Shown one piece after another: positions 54,249 to 61,663 of a stretch of 64,000 nucleotides of DNA (position 1 is the first letter of the stretch; every line of letters begins with the position of its first letter). Below the pieces are notes generated by a model that did no database searches, was not told the DNA's origin, and saw only the letters and a list, made by a program, of their open reading frames with translations. Source of the DNA: Paracoccus kondratievae. Its GTDB lineage: Bacteria > Pseudomonadota > Alphaproteobacteria > Rhodobacterales > Rhodobacteraceae. Made by a program: the position numbers and the translations under genes. The DNA is taken from contig NZ_CP045073.1 in assembly GCF_009301415.1 (NCBI RefSeq), positions 1,379,501-1,443,500 of the forward strand, read 5' to 3'.

Positions 54249-54272
54249 GTGCGACGTGGCGTCAGAGAGTGC

Positions 54273-54698
54273 TCAGCCGGTCTGCGCCTCTCCGGCGGGT
54301 TTCTCATCGGCCTCCATGCCTTCGAGAATGGCCAGCGTTTCGTTGCGCAGGGCGCGCAGGTCGGTCATCGAGGTCTCAAGCTCGTCGCGCTGCTGGGCCA
54401 GTACCTCAAGCTGGCGGTCGGCAAGTTCGATCCAGACCCGGTACTGTTCGCGGGTGCCCTTTTCGCCATAGATGAGCAGCCACTGGCGGATATCCTCAAG
54501 CGAGAAGCCAAAGCGGCGACCGCGAAGGATCAGTTTCATCCGTGCGATTTCGCGCGGGCCGTAAAATCGCGAGCGGCCTTCTTTGCGCGGGCTGAGCAAT
54601 TCTATGTATTCGTAATAGCGCAGCGTCCGCGGCGTCACGTCGAAACGTGCGCACATCTCTTTGAAACCTATGTATTCGCTTTGGTCGCCATCGGACAT
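54273..54698 (-). CDS. Second MerR-family regulator, paralogue of the first
   Basis: A 141-residue MerR protein closely resembling its downstream neighbour: VTPRTLRYYEYIELLSPRKE and [20 protein letters not shown] match the first regulator. The C-terminal helix (ELADRQLEVLAQQRDELETS) differs in detail. No metal-binding cysteines are seen. The pair probably arose by tandem duplication and may respond to different acyl-CoA ligands. It is divergent from the thioesterase genes. Confidence 0.87.
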   Translation of the reverse strand: MSDGDQSEYIGFKEMCARFDVTPRTLRYYEYIELLSPRKEGRSRFYGPREIARMKLILRGRRFGFSLEDIRQWLLIYGEKGTREQYRVWIELADRQLEVLAQQRDELETSMTDLRALRNETLAILEGMEADEKPAGEAQTG

Positions 54699-54831
54699 CT
54701 GTCGAACCCCGTAATCGGATCATGGTCAGCCTAGCGCCGGGGTTGGCCAAACTCAACCATTGCGCGGCCGGGCTTGTCTGGCGGTGGCGTGCTGCTACCA
54801 TTCACCTCACCCCAATCAGGAGGCACGAAGC

Positions 54832-55275
54832 ATGAACGGAGCGTCACCCGAGGACGATCCTGAACAACGCCGGCGGATCGCGCGTCAGTTCATCGAGATA
54901 ATCCCGCACGCCCGCGCGCTTGGCATGAGCCTGGACAAGCTGTCACCCGAAGGGACCGAAATCTCGTTGCCATGGCGCGAGGATCTGGTTGGCGACCCTG
55001 ACAGCGGGGTCATTCATGGTGGCGTGATTTCTGCGCTGATGGACACATGCAGCGGCGCGGCGGTCATGGCCCATCCCGCAGGCGCGCGCTCGACCGCGAC
55101 CATCGACCTGCGCATCGACTATATGCGCGCGGCAACGCCCGGTCAGACCATCCGCGCCCGCGCTGAATGCTATCACGTCACCCGCTCGGTCGCTTTTGTG
55201 CGTGCCTGGGCGATGGATGACGACGAATCGCGCCCTGTGGCTGCCGCCACCGGGGCCTTTACCATCGAGAGGTAA
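54832..55275 (+). CDS. PaaI-family thioesterase, first of two
   Basis: A 147-residue hotdog-fold protein. DSGVIHGGVISALMDTCSG contains the conserved HGG motif of PaaI-type acyl-CoA thioesterases, and TIDLRIDYMRAATPGQTIRA is the second family block. A strong AGGAGG site is 8 nt before ATG 54832. The next gene starts one nucleotide after the stop. Confidence 0.88.
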   Translation: MNGASPEDDPEQRRRIARQFIEIIPHARALGMSLDKLSPEGTEISLPWREDLVGDPDSGVIHGGVISALMDTCSGAAVMAHPAGARSTATIDLRIDYMRAATPGQTIRARAECYHVTRSVAFVRAWAMDDDESRPVAAATGAFTIER

Positions 55276-55276
55276 C

Positions 55277-55780
55277 ATGGCGGGCCGGAACGAACCCCTC
55301 GACGCGATCAAGTCGCGGCGCAACGGCACGCTGAACGCGCTGGTCAACAGCGTGCCCTATATCCGCTGGCTGGGGATCACCTTTGACCGGCGCGGAGATG
55401 AGCTGACGGCGGTGCTGCCCTTTGACGAAAAGCTGATCGGCAACCCGATGCTTCCCGCGATCCACGGCGGCGTCACGGCTGCCTTTCTGGAAGTCACTGC
55501 CATCGTCGAACTGACCTGGAGCGCGATCTGGGAGGACATGGAACAGGGCCGCATCGCCCCTGATGCCGCTGTGCCGGAAAGCCTGCCGCGCCTGCCAAAG
55601 ACCATTGATTTTACAGTGGATTACCTGCGTTCCGGCCTGCCGCGTGACGCCTATGCGCGGGCGCGGGTGGTGCGTTCGGGCCGGCGCTATGCCAGCGTGC
55701 ATGTCGAGGCCTGGCAGGATCATCGCAGCAAGCTTTTTGCCCAGGCGACCGGTCATTTTCTGATGCCGCAGAACGGCTGA
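55277..55780 (+). CDS. PaaI-family thioesterase, second of two
   Basis: A 167-residue hotdog-fold protein with PAIHGGVTAAFLEVTAIVEL and TIDFTVDYLRSGLPRDAYAR. Residues ~80-105 form an insertion (WSAIWEDMEQGRIAPDAAVP) absent from the first copy. The two may form a heteromeric thioesterase; this is an inference from tight coupling. The GAGAGG site overlaps the end of the previous gene. Confidence 0.86.
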   Translation: MAGRNEPLDAIKSRRNGTLNALVNSVPYIRWLGITFDRRGDELTAVLPFDEKLIGNPMLPAIHGGVTAAFLEVTAIVELTWSAIWEDMEQGRIAPDAAVPESLPRLPKTIDFTVDYLRSGLPRDAYARARVVRSGRRYASVHVEAWQDHRSKLFAQATGHFLMPQNG

Positions 55781-55784
55781 CCTC

Positions 55785-57122
55785 ATGGTTGAGATCTTGC
55801 CAGCCAGCGGCATGACCGGCGCGGACAGGCCAGTTTCGCATCGCCGTGTGCTGTCGATCGCCCTGCCGGTGGTGATTTCCAACGCCACCGTTCCGATCCT
55901 TGGCGCCGTCGATACCGGCGTTATCGGCCAGCTGGGAGAGGCGGCGCCCATCGGCGCGGTGGGGCTGGGGGCGGTGATTCTTGCCTCGATCTACTGGATC
56001 TTTGGCTTTCTGCGTATGGGGACCTCGGGCCTTGTCGCCCAGGCCCATGGCGCAGGGAATGAGGGCGAGGCCGGCGCGCATCTGCTGCGGGCGCTGGGAA
56101 TCGGAATCATCGCCGGGCTGGTATTTATCCTGTTGCAAGGGCTGCTTTTTGCCGGGGCCTTTCGCCTTGCCCCGGCCTCGCCCGAGGTCGAAGCCCTGGC
56201 GCGGCAATATCTTGGCCTGCGGATCTGGGGGGCCCCGGCCACCATCGCGCTGTACGCCATCACCGGCTGGCTGATCGCGACCGAGCGGACCCGGTCGGTG
56301 CTGGTCCTGCAACTGGTGATGAACGGGCTGAATATCCTGCTGGATCTGTGGTTCGTGCTGGGTCTTGGCTGGGGTGTGCCCGGTGTGGCCGGCGCGACCC
56401 TGATTGCCGAATGGTCGGGGCTGGCGCTTGGCCTGTGGTTTGCGCGTCACGCCATCCGTGCCGCCGTACGGCGGTCCGGGCTTATGGCCCGCGACCGGAT
56501 CGAAGAACTGGTGCGCGTGAACGCCGATATCCTGATCCGCTCGGTACTGCTGCAGGGGTCGTTCACCACCTTCATGTTCATGGCGGCGGGGCGCGGAGAT
56601 GTGACGCTTGCTGCCAATCAGGTGCTTTTGCAGTTTCTGGAAATCGTCGCCTATGGGCTGGACGGTTTCGCCTTTGCGGCCGAATCGCTGGTCGGGCAGG
56701 CGGTCGGGGCGCGGCGGCTGGATCGGTTGCGCCAGTCGGTGCGCGTCGCCTCGGGCTGGGGTGTCGCCGGGGCAGTGATCCTGTCGCTGACCTTTCTGCT
56801 TTTCGGACCGGCGATCATCGACCTGCTCACCACCTCGCCCGAAGTGCGGGCAGAGGCACGGCATTATCTGCCATGGCTGATCGCCGCGCCGGTGATCGGC
56901 ATTGCTTCGTGGATGCTTGACGGGGTGTTCATCGGTGCGACCCGCACGCGTGAGATGCGCAATGCCATGCTGGTGTCGGTCGGGGTTTACGCGGCTTTGG
57001 TGACGCTGCTGCCCGCGCTTTTCGGCAATCATGGCCTATGGGCGGCGCTGATGGGGTTGAATGCGCTGCGCGGGGTGACAATGTGGCGGCTTTATCCCCG
57101 GGTCGAGGCCGCCTTGTCCTGA
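55785..57122 (+). CDS. MATE-family efflux transporter (DinF-like)
   Basis: A 445-residue, 12-helix multidrug and toxic-compound extrusion protein. Features include LPVVISNATVPILGAVDTGV, LGAVILASIYWIFGFLRMGT, SGLVAQAHGAG and GLDGFAFAAESLVGQAVGA, typical of the DinF branch. It starts 4 nt after the second thioesterase gene and is probably in that operon. Substrate is unknown; export of organic acids or drugs driven by sodium or protons is usual. Confidence 0.9.
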   Translation: MVEILPASGMTGADRPVSHRRVLSIALPVVISNATVPILGAVDTGVIGQLGEAAPIGAVGLGAVILASIYWIFGFLRMGTSGLVAQAHGAGNEGEAGAHLLRALGIGIIAGLVFILLQGLLFAGAFRLAPASPEVEALARQYLGLRIWGAPATIALYAITGWLIATERTRSVLVLQLVMNGLNILLDLWFVLGLGWGVPGVAGATLIAEWSGLALGLWFARHAIRAAVRRSGLMARDRIEELVRVNADILIRSVLLQGSFTTFMFMAAGRGDVTLAANQVLLQFLEIVAYGLDGFAFAAESLVGQAVGARRLDRLRQSVRVASGWGVAGAVILSLTFLLFGPAIIDLLTTSPEVRAEARHYLPWLIAAPVIGIASWMLDGVFIGATRTREMRNAMLVSVGVYAALVTLLPALFGNHGLWAALMGLNALRGVTMWRLYPRVEAALS

Positions 57123-57127
57123 ATGTG

Positions 57128-57156
57128 CACAGCGCCCCGCGAATCGGGGCGCTGTG
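57128..57156. terminator. Bidirectional terminator after the MATE gene
   Basis: CACAGCGCCCC and GGGGCGCTGTG form a perfect 11-bp stem with a 7-nt loop between the convergent MATE (57122) and zeta-inhibitor (57170) stops. There is no T-run on either strand. Confidence 0.7.
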
Positions 57157-57169
57157 GTGATATCTCGTC

Positions 57170-57484
57170 CTACAGCTCTTTGATGATCTGCTGGCGGGCG
57201 GTAACGCGCAGTTCGGCCATTTTGGTGCGGATGGTCGTCTCATCTGCCTTGCCTTCCAGATCGGCGGCAAGCTTGCGATAGACATCCTCATCGCCCGGCT
57301 CATCGAAATCCGAGCTGACCACGGTCAGCGCATAGGCGCGGGCGTCGTCGCCCGTCTTGCCCAGCAAACCGGCCGCCCATTCGCCAAGCAGGCGATTGCG
57401 CCGCGCCTCGGCCTTGAAGTTCAGTTCGGCATCATGGGCGAATTTCGCCTCATGTGCGCGCTCGCGGTCGTCAAAGGTAGTCAT
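57170..57484 (-). CDS. F1-ATPase inhibitor subunit zeta (DUF1476)
   Basis: A 104-residue inhibitor that blocks ATP hydrolysis by F1 in Paracoccus denitrificans and relatives. The N-terminus MTTFDDRERAHEAKFAHDAE carries the inhibitory helix. It is followed by RRNRLLGEWAAGLLGKTGDD, which is strongly conserved, and a four-helix body. The sequence agrees closely with the Paracoccus protein as I recall it. It lies about 13 kb from the Fo operon, not inside it. Confidence 0.93.
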   Translation of the reverse strand: MTTFDDRERAHEAKFAHDAELNFKAEARRNRLLGEWAAGLLGKTGDDARAYALTVVSSDFDEPGDEDVYRKLAADLEGKADETTIRTKMAELRVTARQQIIKEL

Positions 57485-57562
57485 GGCGGCCTCCGGCTAG
57501 GGGTGATCCCGTGGTTCTTTTTGCTGGATATGCCCATGCGCGCGCCCCATCGCAAGCCCGTA

Positions 57563-57592
57563 TTGCCCCTGACCCTCATTCTGGCCTATAGC
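57563..57592 (+). promoter_or_regulatory. Weak predicted promoter of purC-purS
   Basis: TTGCCC, an 18-nt spacer and TATAGC lie 42 nt upstream of purC. The match is moderate and the prediction is by eye. Confidence 0.3.
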
Positions 57593-57633
57593 GCGGGTAG
57601 GAATTCTCACCTTGCGGACGGGGGACGCGCAGC

Positions 57634-58398
57634 ATGGCACCAAGGCGCAAGAAAATCTACGAAGGCAAGGCCAAGATTCTGTATGAGGGCACCGAGCCGG
57701 GAACGCTCATCCAGTATTTCAAGGATGACGCCACCGCCTTCAACGCGCAGAAGAAGGCGACGATCGAGGGTAAGGGGGTGCTGAACAACCGCCTGTCCGA
57801 GTTCTTTATGACCGGGCTGACCAGCATCGGCGTGCCCAATCACTTTATCCGCCGCATCAACATGCGCGAGCAGCTTGTGCGTCAGGTCGAGATCATCCCG
57901 CTTGAGGTGATCGTGCGCAATTTCGCCGCCGGTTCGATTGCCAAGCGGCTGGGGATGGAGGAAGGCACGCAGCTTCCGCGGCCTATCGTCGAATACAGCT
58001 TCAAGAATGATGAGCTGGGCGACCCCTTCGTCTCTGAGGAATATATCATCGCCTTTGGCTGGGCGAGCCAGCAGGACCTGGACGATATCGTGTCGCTGGC
58101 GCTGCGGGTGAATGACTTCCTCTCGGGTGTGTTCTTTGGTGTCGGCATCAAACTGATCGACTTCAAGATCGAGATCGGCCGCATCTGGGACGGCGATTTC
58201 ATGCGTCTTGTCGTCGCCGATGAGATCAGCCCCGACTCCTGCCGTCTCTGGGACGTCAAGACCGGGCAAAAGCTCGACAAGGACGTGTTCCGCCGCGATC
58301 TGGGCAGCCTGACCGATGCCTATACCGAGGTGGCCCGCCGGCTGGGCCTGATGCCCGCCAACACCGCCTCGCTGACCAAACCGACGCTTATCAACTGA
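57634..58398 (+). CDS. purC: Phosphoribosylaminoimidazole-succinocarboxamide synthase
   Basis: SAICAR synthetase of purine synthesis, 254 residues. Motifs are [13 protein letters not shown] (ATP lid), [31 protein letters not shown] and [15 protein letters not shown]. Length and order are standard. purS follows after 11 nt, the usual alphaproteobacterial pairing; purQ and purL are not in the window. Confidence 0.97.
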   Translation: MAPRRKKIYEGKAKILYEGTEPGTLIQYFKDDATAFNAQKKATIEGKGVLNNRLSEFFMTGLTSIGVPNHFIRRINMREQLVRQVEIIPLEVIVRNFAAGSIAKRLGMEEGTQLPRPIVEYSFKNDELGDPFVSEEYIIAFGWASQQDLDDIVSLALRVNDFLSGVFFGVGIKLIDFKIEIGRIWDGDFMRLVVADEISPDSCRLWDVKTGQKLDKDVFRRDLGSLTDAYTEVARRLGLMPANTASLTKPTLIN

Positions 58399-58409
58399 AA
58401 GGCCCGCCG

Positions 58410-58649
58410 ATGAAAGCCCGTGTCACCATCATGCTTAAGGATGGCGTTCTGGATCCGCAGGGCGAGGCCATCCGCCACGCCCTCGGCGGCCTTGGTTTTC
58501 AGGGCGTCTCGGGCGTGCGTCAGGGCAAGGTGATCGAGCTGGACCTGGCTGCCACCGATGCCGAGGCAGCCGAGGCCGAGGTCGCGCGCATGTGCGAGGG
58601 TCTGTTGGCCAATACGGTGATCGAGAAATACGCCGTCGAAATCGTCTGA
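58410..58649 (+). CDS. purS: Phosphoribosylformylglycinamidine synthase subunit PurS
   Basis: Small subunit of the PurLQS FGAM synthase, 79 residues. MKARVTIMLKDGVLDPQGEA and the closing LANTVIEKYAVEIV are characteristic. It bridges PurQ and PurL for ammonia transfer. It lies immediately downstream of purC. Confidence 0.95.
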   Translation: MKARVTIMLKDGVLDPQGEAIRHALGGLGFQGVSGVRQGKVIELDLAATDAEAAEAEVARMCEGLLANTVIEKYAVEIV

Positions 58650-58712
58650 TCTGCCGGGCCGGGCGTTGCTCCGGCCTTTGGTGTTCAGGCAGCAGCCGGG
58701 AGGGCGGTTTTC

Positions 58713-59585
58713 GTGATCGACAAGCTCTCCATGTTCATGGCGCTGGCGCGGGAAAAGCATTTTGGCCGCGCCGCCGAATCGCTGGGCATCACCCAGCCGA
58801 CCCTGTCATCCGCCATCCGCGCGCTTGAAGAACAGCTGGGCGTGCAGCTTGTGCGCCGGGGCTCGCGCTTTCAGGGTCTGACGCCCGAAGGCGAACGGGT
58901 CCTTGGCTGGGCGCGCCGCATCGTCGCCGACGCCCGCGCCATGCAGGCCGAGATGGAGGCCAGTCGCAAGGGCGTCTCGGGCCGGCTGCGCATCGGCGTC
59001 ATCCCGACTGCCATGCCGCGTATCGCCGAGCTGACCGGGCCATTCCTGCGCCGCCACCCGAATGCCGGGGTCTCGATCCTGTCGCGCAGTTCGGACGAAA
59101 TCCGCGAGCAGATCGAGGCGCTGGAACTTGATGCCGGTGTGACCTACCTCGACAGTGAGCCTTTGGGCCGGGTGCAAAGCCTGCCACTTTATCGCGAGAC
59201 CTACTGCCTGATTGACCGCAGCGAACTTGGCAGTCCGGTCGGCTGGGCCGAGGCGGCGACGCGGCCGCTGTGCCTTTTGACGCCCGACATGCAGAACCGT
59301 CGCATCGTCACCCGCCATCTGGTCGAGGCGGGGGCGGATGCGCTGCCACGGGTCGAATCGACCTCGATGCTGGCAATTCTTTCGCATGTGGCGACCGGGG
59401 ACTGGGCTGCGATCCTGCCCCGGGCGCTGGCACGGGGCCTGCCCTTGCCCGAGGGCGTGCGCGCCCGCGACCTGACTGGCGAAGGGCATATGGTTGGTCT
59501 GGTGGTTGCCAACCGCGAGCCGCATCCGCCGCTGGTCGAGGCGTTGCTTCGTATTACCGCATCAATAGATACATTCGATCAATAG
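58713..59585 (+). CDS. LysR-family regulator next to formate dehydrogenase genes
   Basis: A 290-residue LysR regulator. The N-terminal HTH reads MALAREKHFGRAAESLGITQ and PTLSSAIRALEEQLGVQLV; the effector domain starts near GRLRIGVIPTAMPRIAEL. The start is a GTG after GGGAGGG. It is co-directional with fdsGBA, 54 nt upstream. Repeated TCAATAGA half-sites lie at its 3' end and in the gap, so it probably controls the fds operon. Such adjacent regulators have been called FdsR in other bacteria. Confidence 0.88.
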   Translation: MIDKLSMFMALAREKHFGRAAESLGITQPTLSSAIRALEEQLGVQLVRRGSRFQGLTPEGERVLGWARRIVADARAMQAEMEASRKGVSGRLRIGVIPTAMPRIAELTGPFLRRHPNAGVSILSRSSDEIREQIEALELDAGVTYLDSEPLGRVQSLPLYRETYCLIDRSELGSPVGWAEAATRPLCLLTPDMQNRRIVTRHLVEAGADALPRVESTSMLAILSHVATGDWAAILPRALARGLPLPEGVRARDLTGEGHMVGLVVANREPHPPLVEALLRITASIDTFDQ

Positions 59586-59613
59586 ACGGTATATCACGAT
59601 TGTTTTGTCTATC
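59562..59613 (+). promoter_or_regulatory. Candidate LysR-binding region of the fds promoter
   Basis: TCAATAGA occurs at 59562-59569 and again at 59579-59586 (17-nt period). GTCTAT (59607-59612) mirrors ATAGAC of the second copy. The array covers the 3' end of the regulator gene and the start of the intergenic gap before fdsG, as expected for LysR activator sites. Confidence 0.4.
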
Positions 59614-59639
59614 GTTGGGCTTTAGTCTGGACAAAATTG

Positions 59640-60140
59640 ATGAGCCCGGACGACCCAGCCATGACTGTACCAGCGATTGACGCTGATTTCCTGTTACGCC
59701 TTGATGAGATCATCGCCGCCCATAAGGGCCGCGAGGGGCCGCTTCTGCCCATTCTGCACGACATTCAGGCCGAATGGGGCCATGTCCCCGAGGCCGCGCA
59801 GCCGGTCATCGCCGAGGCCTTGGGCATGACCCGTGCCGAGGTGCATGGCGTGGTCAGCTTTTATCATGATTTCCGGGATCATCCGCATGGCCGGCATGTC
59901 CTGCGCCTGTGCCGGGCCGAGGCTTGCCAGTCGATGGGGGCCGAGGCTTTGGCCGATGAGGTCCGTGCTGCGCTGGGGATTGACTGGCATGAGACGACGC
60001 CCGACGGGCGGCTGACGCTTGAGCCGGTGTTCTGCCTTGGGCTTTGCGCCTGTGCGCCGTCGGCGCAGATGGGCGACCGGCTGCTTGGCCGCGCCGATCT
60101 GGCCAAGGTGCAGAAACTGGTGGCGGAGGCAGGGGCATGA
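59640..60140 (+). CDS. fdsG: NAD-dependent formate dehydrogenase gamma subunit
   Basis: NuoE-like 2Fe-2S subunit, 166 residues, that passes electrons toward the FMN site. The cluster ligands are LCRAEACQSMG (C-x4-C) and VFCLGLCACAP (C-x3-C). The upstream helix region HDIQAEWGHVPEAAQPVIAE is typical. ATG 59640 is used; ATG 59661 (MTVPAIDADF) is also possible, as neither has a strong ribosome site. The stop overlaps fdsB by ATGA. Confidence 0.93.
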   Translation: MSPDDPAMTVPAIDADFLLRLDEIIAAHKGREGPLLPILHDIQAEWGHVPEAAQPVIAEALGMTRAEVHGVVSFYHDFRDHPHGRHVLRLCRAEACQSMGAEALADEVRAALGIDWHETTPDGRLTLEPVFCLGLCACAPSAQMGDRLLGRADLAKVQKLVAEAGA

Positions 60141-61663
60141 GAGTCTGGGTTCCTCTCGACGCTGCTGCAAGGGCTCTTGGTGCTGACGAAGTCGCCGAGG
60201 CGCTTTCGCGCGAATTCACCGTCACCCGCAACGGTACCCGCGGGATGGTCTGGCTTGAGCCTTTGGTCGAGGTCGAGCGTGACGGGGTGCGCTATGGCTA
60301 TGGTCCGGTGATGCCGGAGGATGCCGCCTCGGTTGCCGGGGCGATCCGCACCGGTTCCGAGCATCCGCTGGCCTTGGGGCCGGTCGAGGAACTGCCATGG
60401 ATGAAGGCACAGACCCGGCTGACCTTTGCCCGCGTGGGCGTCATCGACCCTCTGTCGGTCGATGAGTATGAGGCCCATGGTGGCCTTGCAGGTCTGCGTC
60501 GCGCGATCAGCGTCGGTCCGGAAAAGATCGTTGATGAGGTCACCGAATCCGGCCTGCGCGGCCGTGGTGGTGCAGGTTTCCCGACCGGCATCAAATGGAA
60601 GACTGTGGCGGGTGCCAAGGCCGTTCGCAAATACATCGTCTGCAATGCGGATGAGGGCGATTCGGGCAGTTTTGCCGACCGTATGCTGATGGAGGGCGAT
60701 CCTCTGGTCCTGATCGAGGGCATGACGATCGCGGGCATCGCGGTCGGTGCGGTTCAGGGCTATGTCTATATCCGCAGCGAATATCCCGATGCGATCCGGC
60801 TGATGCAGGCTGCAATCGTTCGGGCGCGGCAGGCGGGAATTCTGGGCCAGTCTGTCCTTGGCTCGGGCCATGCCTATGACATGGAGGTGCGCGTCGGCGC
60901 CGGAGCCTATGTCTGCGGCGAGGAAACGAGCCTGCTCAACAGCCTTGAGGGCAAGCGCGGCATCGTCCGTGCCAAGCCGCCGATTCCGGCGCTGGAAGGT
61001 TTCCTTGGCCGTCCGACGGTTGTGAACAACGTGATCTCGCTGGCCTCGGTGCCGTGGATCCTTACCCATGGTGCGGCGGAATATGCCCGGCTGGGCGTCG
61101 GTCGCTCAAAGGGTACGATCCCGGTCCAGCTGGCTGGCAACGTCAGATATGGCGGGCTGTTCGAGGTCGCTTTTGGCATGAGCCTGCGCCAGATCATCGA
61201 AGAGATCGGCGGCGGCACAGCCTCGGGCCGGCCGGTCAAGGCGGCGCAGGTCGGCGGACCGCTTGGCTCATATATCCCGCATTGGAATTTCGATCTGCCC
61301 TTTGGCTATGAAGAGCTTGCGAGCAAAGAGGGGCTGCTTGGCCACGCCGGCATCACCGTCTTTGACGACACTGCCGACATGCTGAAGCTTGCGCGCTTTG
61401 CCATGGAGTTCTGCGCCGTCGAAAGCTGTGGCAAGTGCACGCCCTGCCGTATCGGTTCGATCCGCGGGGTCGAGACGATCGACCGTATTGCCCAGGGCGA
61501 TGAAACGGGGATCGCGATCCTGACCGATCTTTGCAACACGATGAAATGGGGATCGCTTTGCGCGCTGGGGGGTTTTGCGCCCTTTCCGGTCATGTCCGCG
61601 CTGACCCATTTCCCCGAGGATTTCAGCGGGCGCCGCGAGCCCCGCAGGGAGGCCGCCGAATGA
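60137..61663 (+). CDS. fdsB: NAD-dependent formate dehydrogenase beta subunit
   Basis: NuoF-like subunit with FMN, the NAD site and a 4Fe-4S cluster, 508 residues. An N-terminal thioredoxin-like extension of about 110 residues precedes GLRGRGGAGFPTGIKW (nucleotide binding), GAGAYVCGEETSLLNSLEGK (FMN) and ESCGKCTPCRIGSIRG, which gives three of the cluster cysteines, with the fourth in a later LCALGG. ATG 60137 gives this architecture. It is coupled to both fdsG and fdsA. Confidence 0.95.
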   Translation: MRVWVPLDAAARALGADEVAEALSREFTVTRNGTRGMVWLEPLVEVERDGVRYGYGPVMPEDAASVAGAIRTGSEHPLALGPVEELPWMKAQTRLTFARVGVIDPLSVDEYEAHGGLAGLRRAISVGPEKIVDEVTESGLRGRGGAGFPTGIKWKTVAGAKAVRKYIVCNADEGDSGSFADRMLMEGDPLVLIEGMTIAGIAVGAVQGYVYIRSEYPDAIRLMQAAIVRARQAGILGQSVLGSGHAYDMEVRVGAGAYVCGEETSLLNSLEGKRGIVRAKPPIPALEGFLGRPTVVNNVISLASVPWILTHGAAEYARLGVGRSKGTIPVQLAGNVRYGGLFEVAFGMSLRQIIEEIGGGTASGRPVKAAQVGGPLGSYIPHWNFDLPFGYEELASKEGLLGHAGITVFDDTADMLKLARFAMEFCAVESCGKCTPCRIGSIRGVETIDRIAQGDETGIAILTDLCNTMKWGSLCALGGFAPFPVMSALTHFPEDFSGRREPRREAAE

